Positions 1 to 5,482 are shown, counted from the stretch's first letter. The stretch is 5,482 nucleotides of DNA from Christensenella sp. UBA3700 (GCA_002372775.1 DFIJ01000045.1:1-5482), one strand, 5' to 3'. Numbers and translations: made by a program. The notes: generated from the sequence alone by a model not told the origin.

Positions 1-24
1 CATTTGAAATTCGCTTAAGAAAGA
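1..24. other. short stretch downstream of uraA, no gene or terminator seen
   Basis: These bases follow the uraA stop codon on the minus strand. No hairpin followed by a T-run is visible, so transcription may continue beyond the window edge. An ATG on the minus strand lies at the very edge (3 to 1) but has no recognisable Shine-Dalgarno sequence, so I do not call a gene. Whether further pyr genes follow cannot be seen. Confidence 0.4.
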
Positions 25-1557
25 TTAGGCTTTCTTTTCTTCTGCAGCTGGAGCATCGGTTGCGCCTACTTCATAAGTAGAGTTTGTAGAAATAGGTTCT
101 GTAAGCATTGATGTATCTCCATCTTCGCTAGAAATTCCCTTAGCAGCTTCTTTCTTTTCGATGAAGTTGATAAGAGCATATGTGCAGATACCTAAAATTA
201 ATGCTGTAGCAATAGATGTGATTGTGATAGTCTTTGAAACAATACCCTCAACTGTAGCATATGGAATCTTAATAGCTAATCCACCGATACCAGCAATAAG
301 AATTGCAGATACTGTGAATAAGTTCTTGTTGTTGCCAAGGTCGATTTCCTTAAACATCTTTAATCCTGATACGGCGATAAATCCATATAATGTTAGGCAT
401 ACACCACCCATTACGCATGAAGGAATAGTTCTTAATAATGCCATGATTGGGCTTAAGAATGAAAGAACGATACACATACAAGCAGCTACTACGATTGTTC
501 TAACAGAAGCATTTCTTGTAATAGCAACACATCCTACTGATTCACCATATGTTGTGTTAGGGCAGATACCTAAGATTGTACCAGCGATAGAACCAACACC
601 ATCACCAAGTAATGTGTTCTTTAATCCTGGTTCGCCTTCTACTAAGTCTCTTTCAATAATAGAACCTAAGTTCTTGTGGTCGGCGATATGTTCTGCGAAT
701 ACTACTAAAGCAACTGGAATGAATGCTAAAGCAACTTCAGCTACACCAGCCCAATTTAATAATTGTCCACCAGTTGTAACTTCGCCAGTTCTGATTTCCT
801 TAACAGCTTCAAAGATAGCAACGTCAGGGAAGTTAACAAATGCCTTAATACCAACAAATGCTCCTTCTGCATCTACGAAGTTGTTAACGATTGGATCCCA
901 GTTAACAATCTTTAAGTAATCACAATGACAAGCATATCCGAAGATTGAGAAAAATGCAGCAACTGCATAGCCTGCTCCGATACCCATGATGAATGGAATT
1001 AACTTTAATCCCTTCTTCTTGTTTTGAACTGAACAGATGATGATTGTAACGAAAGCAACTAAACCACTTAGTAGTGCGATTAGGTTGTAGCTTCCATTTA
1101 AAGCATCACCATTAGCCTTAACGATATCACCCATAGCTGAACCAGCTAAAGATAAACCGATTAAAGCAACTGTTGGTCCGATGATTACAGGTGGCATTAA
1201 TTTAGAAACCCACTTTGTTCCTACAAAATGAACAACTAAAGCAATAACTACGTAAACAAGACCAGCTAATATAGAACCTACGATAATTCCACAGTAACCA
1301 AATGCTAAAGCTACTCCAAGAGGGCTTAAGAATGCAAATGAACTGCCTAGGAATACTGGGCTCTTAAACTTTGTGAAACATAGGTACACAAGTGTACCAA
1401 TACCAGCACCGCAAATAGCAGCTGGAATTTGTGTTGGAAGTCCAATGATTGTTGGAACTGCAATAGTTGCAGCTAAAATCGCAAGGACTTGTTGGAATGC
1501 GAAGACTAAAAGCTTATTAAATTTTGGCTTGTCTTCAACGTTGTAAATAAGTTTCAT
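25..1557 (-). CDS. uraA: uracil permease (UraA/PyrP type, NCS2 nucleobase:cation symporter)
   Basis: Inner-membrane transporter predicted to import uracil with protons for salvage. The 510-residue product is strongly hydrophobic, with roughly 12-14 membrane segments between residues 15 and 465. Two NCS2 signatures can be read directly: FAEHIADH at 287-294, whose E289 matches the substrate-binding glutamate of E. coli UraA TM8, and PNTTYGES...AITR at 333-348, whose E339 matches the TM10 glutamate. This second motif resembles UraA (TTYGEN) more than the Q-N-x-G xanthine/urate pattern, which favours uracil. From memory UraA is about 430 residues; the extra length is an extended polar segment around 208-268 (containing CHC at 210-212) and an acidic, Ala/Ser/Thr-rich tail from about 468. 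The start has an AAGGAG site 7 bases upstream. It lies 39 bases after pyrR with no terminator between, so the two are probably cotranscribed under the pyrR leader attenuator. Exact substrate is inferred. Confidence 0.93.
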   Translation of the reverse strand: MKLIYNVEDKPKFNKLLVFAFQQVLAILAATIAVPTIIGLPTQIPAAICGAGIGTLVYLCFTKFKSPVFLGSSFAFLSPLGVALAFGYCGIIVGSILAGLVYVVIALVVHFVGTKWVSKLMPPVIIGPTVALIGLSLAGSAMGDIVKANGDALNGSYNLIALLSGLVAFVTIIICSVQNKKKGLKLIPFIMGIGAGYAVAAFFSIFGYACHCDYLKIVNWDPIVNNFVDAEGAFVGIKAFVNFPDVAIFEAVKEIRTGEVTTGGQLLNWAGVAEVALAFIPVALVVFAEHIADHKNLGSIIERDLVEGEPGLKNTLLGDGVGSIAGTILGICPNTTYGESVGCVAITRNASVRTIVVAACMCIVLSFLSPIMALLRTIPSCVMGGVCLTLYGFIAVSGLKMFKEIDLGNNKNLFTVSAILIAGIGGLAIKIPYATVEGIVSKTITITSIATALILGICTYALINFIEKKEAAKGISSEDGDTSMLTEPISTNSTYEVGATDAPAAEEKKA

Positions 1558-1564
1558 ACGAAAA

Positions 1565-1570
1565 CTCCTT
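1565..1570 (-). promoter_or_regulatory. ribosome binding site of uraA
   Basis: AAGGAG on the minus strand, 7 bases before the uraA ATG. It supports the chosen start and independent translation of uraA from the pyrR-uraA mRNA. The 39-base gap between the genes is otherwise U/A-rich and shows no hairpin or second attenuator. Confidence 0.85.
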
Positions 1571-1596
1571 ATATATGTTTTATTTTTATATCAATA

Positions 1597-2133
1597 TTAT
1601 TTTTCCCAAAGTTCAACATTTGTTTTGCCATCAATGGAATCTACATTAACGGCAATTAATTCATGATGAGCTGTTGGTACATTCTTTCCAACAAAGTCGC
1701 CCCTTATTGGAAGTTCTCTATGTCCTCTATCTACAAGAACAGCAAGCATTATTCTATTAGGTCTACCTAGAGCAAAAATAGCTTCAATTGCAGCTCTTAT
1801 AGTTCTTCCTGTATAAATTACATCATCAACAAGAATCACATCCTTTCCTGTAATAGGGAAGTTGATCTCAGAAGAATTAACAACAGCAGAATCTGCAACG
1901 GCTGTTAAGTCGTCTCTATATAATGTAATATCTAGTTTTCCAACAGGAATAGTTATATTTGCGAATTTATTAATATTGTCAGATAGGGTTTGTGCAAGTG
2001 GAATGCCTCTACTTTTAATTCCGATTAAAACAGTATTAGATAAATCATCGCAACTTTCAATGATTTCATGAGACAATCTTTTCATTGTCTTGTCTACTGC
2101 TATGTCCGTTAAAATTTCAGCCTTAAACTTCAT
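1597..2133 (-). CDS. pyrR: PyrR: pyr operon attenuation regulator / uracil phosphoribosyltransferase
   Basis: Cytoplasmic bifunctional protein. In Firmicutes, PyrR with bound UMP or UTP binds leader RNA and promotes termination; it also converts uracil and PRPP to UMP and pyrophosphate. The 178 residues (numbered from the ATG at 2133) show the type I phosphoribosyltransferase fold: a KSRG loop at 40-43, LYRDDL at 71-76, the PRPP-binding motif VILVDDVIYTGRTIR at 99-113, and the PyrR-typical DRGHRELPIRGDFVGKN at 135-151. An ATG at 2142 is in frame and would give 181 residues, but it directly follows seven Us of the terminator and has no Shine-Dalgarno sequence. The ATG at 2133 gives the N-terminus MKFKAEIL, which matches the B. 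subtilis PyrR start (MNQKAVIL), although its purine-rich GGGGA site is only 3 bases away. The true start is therefore uncertain. It is first in an operon with uraA, behind its own promoter and attenuator. Confidence 0.95.
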   Translation of the reverse strand: MKFKAEILTDIAVDKTMKRLSHEIIESCDDLSNTVLIGIKSRGIPLAQTLSDNINKFANITIPVGKLDITLYRDDLTAVADSAVVNSSEINFPITGKDVILVDDVIYTGRTIRAAIEAIFALGRPNRIMLAVLVDRGHRELPIRGDFVGKNVPTAHHELIAVNVDSIDGKTNVELWEK

Positions 2134-2142
2134 TTTCCCCAT

Positions 2143-2173
2143 AAAAAAAGTCTTGTTTTCATATCAACAAGAC
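2143..2173 (-). terminator. intrinsic terminator of the pyrR leader (attenuator)
   Basis: On the minus strand GTCTTGTT (2173-2166), an 8-base loop and AACAAGAC (2157-2150) form a perfect 8-bp stem followed at once by seven Ts (2149-2143). This is a textbook Rho-independent terminator placed directly before pyrR, so it can only be an attenuator or a barrier to transcription from upstream. Its 5' arm is also the 3' arm of the upstream antiterminator stem, so the two structures exclude each other. Confidence 0.88.
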
Positions 2174-2210
2174 GACTTACTATCATAGTAAATTATTAAT
2201 TCGTCTTGCT
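2166..2210 (-). promoter_or_regulatory. antiterminator stem of the pyrR leader
   Basis: AGCAAGACGA (2210-2201) pairs with TCGTCTTGTT (2175-2166): 10 bp with one G-U pair. The apical region holds a further small hairpin, the perfect palindrome TTACTAT-C-ATAGTAA at 2177-2191. The 3' arm includes all eight bases of the terminator's 5' arm, so forming this stem blocks termination and allows pyrR-uraA transcription. The pairing is read directly; the regulatory role is inferred from the layout and from known pyr leaders. Confidence 0.8.
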
Positions 2211-2235
2211 AATATCTCGTATTATACTTAAAGAC
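2203..2235 (-). promoter_or_regulatory. candidate anti-antiterminator / PyrR-binding hairpin
   Basis: GTCTT (2235-2231) can pair with AAGAC (2207-2203), enclosing an inner 5-bp stem TAATA/TATTA (2224-2220 with 2214-2210) and a CGAGA loop. The 3' half overlaps the antiterminator's 5' arm, so forming it would free the terminator. This is where PyrR binds in Bacillus leaders. The stem is weak and AU-rich with an asymmetric internal loop. The loop only partly resembles the ARUCCNGNGAGGYU consensus as I recall it, so PyrR binding here is an inference. Confidence 0.5.
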
Positions 2236-2237
2236 TT

Positions 2238-2259
2238 ATACCACTTGTAATAATACCAC
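2238..2259. repeat. short direct repeat in the pyrR promoter region
   Basis: ATACCAC occurs at 2238-2244 and again at 2253-2259 on the plus strand, 15 bases apart start to start (GTGGTAT on the minus strand). One copy overlaps the extended -10 element and the other lies at the predicted transcription start. It could be a tandem protein-binding site or a chance repeat in AT-rich DNA. Confidence 0.35.
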
Positions 2260-2279
2260 GCTAATTCATTTTTGGTCAA
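2250..2279 (-). promoter_or_regulatory. sigma-A-type promoter for pyrR-uraA
   Basis: On the minus strand a -35 box TTGACC (2279-2274), an 18-base spacer and a -10 box TATTAT (2255-2250), preceded by TG-G, making an extended -10. Each box is one mismatch from consensus. Predicted transcription start is near 2244, which gives a leader of about 100-110 nt containing all three alternative hairpins. This is the best promoter in the window. Confidence 0.8.
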
Positions 2280-2282
2280 TGA

Positions 2283-2300
2283 ATTAATATAAATATTAAT
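2283..2300. repeat. AT-only palindrome over the nuclease gene stop codon
   Basis: ATTAATAT-AA-ATATTAAT is a perfect 8-bp inverted repeat with a two-base centre. It covers the TAA stop of the minus-strand nuclease gene and lies just upstream of the pyrR promoter. It contains no G or C and is not followed by a T-run, so it is a poor candidate for an intrinsic terminator. No better terminator for the nuclease gene is seen before the pyrR attenuator. Confidence 0.5.
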
Positions 2301-3912
2301 ATCTTGTATGCTCCCATTTTCTAGCAAGATCATTAATCTGGTTAGCAAAACGCTCCTTTTCCTTATTCGGTCTACCTTCAGAATCAAGAACAATTGATTG
2401 TAAATACTTTAATGCTTCAGTTAATTTCTTGTACATAGAATCAGATAGTGAAGGCTTAGATGCTTTAACTTTTCTAACCCTTACAACCTTTTCTTTTGTT
2501 AATGCATTTTCTTCAAGGTCATATTCTTCGCCAAAATATGGAATAGTTGTCTTATAGCCTAGTTCATTTTCAATCTTTGCAGATAACATTTCAGAAGCCC
2601 TTTCTTGTCCGTGAGTAATGAATATGTTTTGAGGTGGTGTTTCAAAGCTCTTTACCCAATTTAAAAGTTGAGTTCTATCTGCGTGTGCAGAGGAATTAGA
2701 TAAAGTCATAATTCTTGCATTAACTGCAATTTCTTCGTTATATAACTTAATCTTTCTTGCGCCAGATAAAATAGAAAAACCTAACGTTCCTGTTACTTGG
2801 TATCCAACAAATAAGATTGTGCAATTCTCTTTCCAAAGATTGTGCTTTAAATGGTGTCTAATTCTACCAGCTTCGCACATGCCTGATGCTGAAATGATTA
2901 CACAAGGTTCAGTCTCTTCATTAATCGCCTTACTATCTTCCGATGTTACAGATAGGATAAGCCCAGGGAAGTTAATAGGGTTAATTCCTTGTTTTAACAA
3001 TTCTCTAGTAGCTTCATCATAATACTTCTTTCCAATTTCTGAGAAAATGTTAGTGGCTTCAATAGCAAGAGGACTATCCAAGAATACTTTGAAATTAGGG
3101 TATTGTTTAACTAAATGCTCCTCTTTAATTTGTCTAATGAAATATAGTAATTCTTGTGTTCTACCAACAGCGAACGAAGGAATTACAACATTGCCGCCTT
3201 TTGCGAATGTTTCTCTAAGTACATTGGCAAGGGTAGCAACAGGGTCAATTCTTTGTTCGTGATCTCTATCGCCATAAGTAGATTCCATTACTAGATAATC
3301 AGCTCTTTTTGGTGGAGTAGGATTCTTGATGATTGGCTTATCTTGGTTTCCAATATCGCCAGAAAAGACAATGATTTTTTCCTTTCCATCTTCTACATAA
3401 CTTATTTCAATATGAGCAGAGCCAAGAAGGTGTCCAGCATCATAAAAACGAACACGTATGCTGTTATCTTTGCCTAGATAGAATGCTTCCTCGTATTCAT
3501 GAGATACGAAAAATTGCATTGCTTTCTCTGCGTCAGCAATAGTGTATAAAGGTTCTGAAAGTTCTTCATTGTTTCTCTCAGCCTTTCTGTTTTCAGTCTC
3601 CGTTTCAAGCTCTTGAATATGAGCAGCATCCCTAAGCATTATGCCGCACAATTTTGTTGTGGCACTAGTAGCATGAATTTCACCTCTAAAACCATTTGCA
3701 GCGAGCAAAGGTAAAAGACCTGAGTGGTCAATGTGAGCGTGAGTCAATAATACATAGTCTATATCTGGTGGATAAACTGAAAGTGATTGTTTATCAAATA
3801 GATCTGGGCCTTGGGCCATACCACAATCGATAAGTATTTTCTTGCCTATTCCTTCTAGAAGATAACAGCTACCTGTTACTTGTCTTGCTGCACCTAAAAA
3901 AGATAACTTCAT
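2296..3912 (-). CDS. beta-CASP metallo-beta-lactamase-fold ribonuclease (YSH1/CPSF73-like)
   Basis: Predicted cytoplasmic zinc-dependent RNA hydrolase, 538 residues, with no signal peptide or membrane segment. The N-terminal metallo-beta-lactamase domain carries the metal-binding motifs: HAHIDHSG at 58-65, H161 in DAGHLLGSAH, and D186 in FSGDIGN. A beta-CASP domain follows, starting at about ESTYG (E210), with the RNase-type SASGMCEAGRIRHHL at 341-355. The C-terminal RNA-specificity part has SSAHADR (H410) and FITHGQE (H434, a likely metal ligand). Order and spacing match bacterial and archaeal CPSF73-like nucleases such as Thermus TTHA0252, rather than RNase J or hydrolytic lactamases. Residues from about 470 form a charged extension beyond the catalytic core. 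The ATG has a GGGGG-rich Shine-Dalgarno site 6 bases upstream. It is followed by the pyrR promoter 150 bases later and probably forms its own unit. RNA target unknown. Confidence 0.9.
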   Translation of the reverse strand: MKLSFLGAARQVTGSCYLLEGIGKKILIDCGMAQGPDLFDKQSLSVYPPDIDYVLLTHAHIDHSGLLPLLAANGFRGEIHATSATTKLCGIMLRDAAHIQELETETENRKAERNNEELSEPLYTIADAEKAMQFFVSHEYEEAFYLGKDNSIRVRFYDAGHLLGSAHIEISYVEDGKEKIIVFSGDIGNQDKPIIKNPTPPKRADYLVMESTYGDRDHEQRIDPVATLANVLRETFAKGGNVVIPSFAVGRTQELLYFIRQIKEEHLVKQYPNFKVFLDSPLAIEATNIFSEIGKKYYDEATRELLKQGINPINFPGLILSVTSEDSKAINEETEPCVIISASGMCEAGRIRHHLKHNLWKENCTILFVGYQVTGTLGFSILSGARKIKLYNEEIAVNARIMTLSNSSAHADRTQLLNWVKSFETPPQNIFITHGQERASEMLSAKIENELGYKTTIPYFGEEYDLEENALTKEKVVRVRKVKASKPSLSDSMYKKLTEALKYLQSIVLDSEGRPNKEKERFANQINDLARKWEHTRY

Positions 3913-3918
3913 TAAGTT

Positions 3919-3926
3919 CCCCCTTT
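3919..3926 (-). promoter_or_regulatory. ribosome binding site of the nuclease gene
   Basis: AAAGGGGG on the minus strand, 6 bases before the ATG at 3912. It differs from AGGAGG by a G in place of A but remains pairable with the 16S tail through a G-U pair. It supports the chosen start, which also matches the MKLSFLGA-type N-terminus of this family. Confidence 0.7.
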
Positions 3927-3941
3927 ATCTTCTCTATCTCT

Positions 3942-3950
3942 ATCATAGCA
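3942..3950 (-). promoter_or_regulatory. extended -10 promoter element for the nuclease gene
   Basis: TGCTATGAT on the minus strand: a TGn extension plus TATGAT, one mismatch from TATAAT, lying 30 bases upstream of the ATG. No good -35 box is found at 16-18 bases, which is tolerated for extended -10 promoters. The predicted 5' untranslated region is short, about 20-25 nt. A weak inverted repeat (CCTAG/TTAGG, 3959-3972) lies just upstream of the element. Confidence 0.55.
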
Positions 3951-3984
3951 TATTAAATCCTAGATTTTTAGGGGCAATTTTTAT

Positions 3985-4013
3985 TTGACAAAAAATAAAC
4001 AAACTTAATAAGT
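3985..4013 (+). promoter_or_regulatory. tentative promoter for transketolase
   Basis: A perfect TTGACA at 3985-3990 points rightward toward the transketolase gene. The matching -10 box is poor: AATAAG at 4007-4012 with a 16-base spacer is the best at normal spacing, giving 4 of 6 matches. A better -10 hexamer, TATTAT at 4035-4040, lies closer to the gene but lacks a -35 at the right distance. Initiation in this region is likely; which -10 is used is not settled. Confidence 0.45.
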
Positions 4014-4015
4014 TT
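4001..4015. repeat. operator-like palindrome upstream of transketolase
   Basis: AAACTT-AAT-AAGTTT is a perfect 6-bp inverted repeat with a 3-base centre, lying where the -10 region would be for the TTGACA at 3985. A third copy of the half-site (AAACTT) is at 4046-4051. The position suits a repressor site. AT-only palindromes are common by chance in such DNA, so this is tentative. Confidence 0.4.
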
Positions 4016-4062
4016 ATATCTTTGCTTTTAAAAATATTATGTAGTAAACTTTTAGTGTAGTT

Positions 4063-4067
4063 GGAGG
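4063..4067 (+). promoter_or_regulatory. ribosome binding site of transketolase
   Basis: GGAGG, continuing as GGAGGT, ends 5 bases before the ATG at 4073. This is a strong, near-ideal Shine-Dalgarno sequence, fitting a well-expressed central-metabolism gene, and it fixes the start codon. Confidence 0.85.
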
Positions 4068-4072
4068 TAGTA

Positions 4073-5482
4073 ATGAGCAACTTAACAGATGTTATAAAGA
4101 CTATTCGTGTTCTTTCAGCAGATGAAATTGAAAAGGCAAATAGTGGTCACCCAGGAACTCCATTAGGAGTAGCTCCTTTAGTAGCAGAATTATTCACAGA
4201 AGAATTAAACATTAATCCATCAAATCCAAATTTTTTCAATAGAGATAGATTTGTATTAAGTGCAGGACATGCATCAGCTATGCTTTATGCTGTTTTACAT
4301 TTATGCGGTTTTGATGTAACAAAAGAAGATTTAATGAACTTCCGTCAACTTGGAAGTCGTACTCCAGGACATCCAGAAATCGGTGTTACTGCTGGTGTTG
4401 ATTGCTCAACAGGCCCTCTTGGCGCTGGTATTTCTAATGCAGTAGGTTTTGCTGTAGCAGAAAAGATGCTAGCTGCTAAATTCAATAAACCAGGTTTAAA
4501 CCTTGTAGATCATTACACATATGCTCTTTGTGGAGATGGTTGTATGATGGAAGGTATCGAAAACGAAGCTGCTTCTCTTGCTGGTACATGGAAGTTAGGA
4601 AAGCTTATCGTTTTCTATGATTCAAATAGAATAACAATTGAAGGATCAACAGATATTGCTTTCACGGAAGATGTTGCAAAAAGACATGAATCTTTAGGAT
4701 GGCAAGTAATTAAAGTTGGCTCTGTAGATAACTTAGACGGTATTAGAAAGGCAATTAAGGATGCTAAGGCTGAAACTGAAAAGCCTACATTAATCATTGT
4801 TGAATCTCATATCGGTTTTGGTTCTCCAAAAGTAGATAGTGCTTCTTCTCACGGTGCTCCATTAGGCGCTGATGCGATGAAGGCATTTAAGGAAACAATG
4901 GGTTGGACATTACCTCCATTTGAAGTTCCAGAAAGTGTTAAGCCTCTAGCTGATGAAATGAAACAAAAGGGAGCTAAGGTTGAAAATGCTTGGAAAGATA
5001 TCGTTGCTAAGTACGCTCAACAATACCCAGAAGATTATAAAGAATTTGATGCTTGGTTAAACAAGTCTCATATTGAAGATGCATTAGAAAACGCTTCATT
5101 ATTTGATGTAAGTGCCGACGCAAAGGCTACAAGAAACTACTGCGGTGAAACTCTTGCTAAGTTAGACAAGGTATTACCAAACATCGCAATCGGTTCTGCA
5201 GACTTAGGTTCTTCAAACTGCACAGTAATTAAGGGTAAGGAATACTTCTCAGCAGAAAACCCAACAGGAACAGAATTCCATTTTGGCGTTCGTGAACATG
5301 CAATGGGTGGTATCTGTAATGGTATGGCATTACATGGTGGTTTAATTCCAATGTGCGCTACATTCTTCGTATTCTCTGATTATATGAAGTATTCAATCAG
5401 AATGAGCGCAATGATGAAGCTTCCTGTAACATACATCTTCTCACACGATTCTATCGCTGTAGGTGAAGATGGTCCTACACAC
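4073..5482 (+). CDS. tkt: transketolase, 3' end cut off by the window
   Basis: Cytoplasmic thiamine-diphosphate enzyme that moves two-carbon ketol units between sugar phosphates in the non-oxidative pentose phosphate pathway, linking ribose-5-phosphate supply to glycolysis. The open frame is 470 codons without a stop to the window edge; whole bacterial transketolases are about 660 residues. Visible landmarks: GHPG at 25-28 (H26), SAGHASAM at 63-70 (H66), the ThDP/metal motif from GDGCMMEG at 154-161 to N185 (GDG...N), SSHGAPLG at 258-265 (H260), the catalytic glutamate in REHAMGG (E408, like E. coli E411), and GEDGPTH at 464-470, ending at the conserved active-site histidine. The PP domain (about 1-320) and most of the Pyr domain are present; the C-terminal domain is outside. 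All expected catalytic residues seen are intact. It is transcribed divergently from the nuclease gene, with no sign of an upstream operon partner. Confidence 0.96.
   Translation, partial: MSNLTDVIKTIRVLSADEIEKANSGHPGTPLGVAPLVAELFTEELNINPSNPNFFNRDRFVLSAGHASAMLYAVLHLCGFDVTKEDLMNFRQLGSRTPGHPEIGVTAGVDCSTGPLGAGISNAVGFAVAEKMLAAKFNKPGLNLVDHYTYALCGDGCMMEGIENEAASLAGTWKLGKLIVFYDSNRITIEGSTDIAFTEDVAKRHESLGWQVIKVGSVDNLDGIRKAIKDAKAETEKPTLIIVESHIGFGSPKVDSASSHGAPLGADAMKAFKETMGWTLPPFEVPESVKPLADEMKQKGAKVENAWKDIVAKYAQQYPEDYKEFDAWLNKSHIEDALENASLFDVSADAKATRNYCGETLAKLDKVLPNIAIGSADLGSSNCTVIKGKEYFSAENPTGTEFHFGVREHAMGGICNGMALHGGLIPMCATFFVFSDYMKYSIRMSAMMKLPVTYIFSHDSIAVGEDGPTH

Noticed and set aside
161..919. Long plus-strand open frame (252 codons) opposite uraA
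   Set aside because: It lies wholly antisense to the well-supported permease gene, its translation resembles no family, and it has no Shine-Dalgarno sequence. It arises from codon bias of the hydrophobic gene on the other strand.
1558..1596. Possible second pyr attenuator between pyrR and uraA, as in B. subtilis
   Set aside because: Only 39 bases of AU-rich sequence with a Shine-Dalgarno site. There is no hairpin or T-run and no room for alternative stems.
2196..2393. Minus-strand 65-codon frame spanning the nuclease 3' end and pyr leader, as a possible leader peptide
   Set aside because: It starts inside the nuclease gene in another frame, upstream of the pyrR promoter, has no plausible ribosome site, and its end lies within the attenuator. 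The RNA pairing explains that region better.
1862..3262. Several plus-strand frames of 67-71 codons (1862-2071, 2819-3022, 3047-3262)
   Set aside because: All lie antisense within pyrR or the nuclease gene, without recognisable products or start signals.
2296..3912. Reading the metallo-beta-lactamase-fold protein as an antibiotic-resistance lactamase
   Set aside because: It has the beta-CASP and RNA-specificity motifs (SASGM...HHL, SSAHAD, THGQE), no signal peptide, and the length of an RNA nuclease.
4615..4797. Minus-strand 60-codon frame opposite transketolase
   Set aside because: Antisense to a strongly conserved part of transketolase (after the GDG motif), with no promoter or ribosome site. 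It is a shadow frame.

Overview
This AT-rich window looks like the chromosome of a low-GC Firmicute (Bacillota, Clostridia- or Erysipelotrichia-like). The basis is the Bacillus-type PyrR with a transcription attenuator, the purine-rich Shine-Dalgarno sites, the AT-biased codons and the standard genetic code. The genus cannot be named from the sequence. Everything visible is housekeeping: pyrimidine salvage and its control, an RNA-processing nuclease, and central carbon metabolism. No phage, insertion sequence, CRISPR, tRNA or rRNA is visible.

Layout. Minus strand, right to left: a beta-CASP metallo-beta-lactamase-fold ribonuclease (2296-3912), a 150-base regulatory region (about 2143-2295), pyrR (1597-2133, or 2142 if the upstream ATG is used), and the uracil permease gene uraA/pyrP (25-1557). 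Plus strand: a transketolase gene (4073-5482), which runs off the right edge. The nuclease and transketolase genes diverge from a shared 160-base intergenic region (3913-4072) holding promoter-like elements for both directions and a 15-base palindrome.

How the genes work together. The permease brings in uracil. PyrR is predicted to be both a uracil phosphoribosyltransferase (uracil to UMP) and the UMP-responsive RNA-binding regulator. Its gene is preceded by a strong extended -10 promoter and a leader RNA with four alternating complementary arms (GUCUU / CAAGAC / GUCUUG / CAAGAC). These can form an anti-antiterminator, an antiterminator or a terminator whose seven-U tract touches the first pyrR ATG. 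This is the layout of PyrR attenuation, and it should control pyrR and uraA together. The canonical PyrR-binding loop sequence is not clearly present, and that is the most interesting point in the window. The nuclease and transketolase genes have no evident functional link to the pyr pair.

I do not see an undescribed multi-gene system here. The best leads are regulatory: the compact and possibly divergent pyr leader, and the palindrome in the divergent promoter region.
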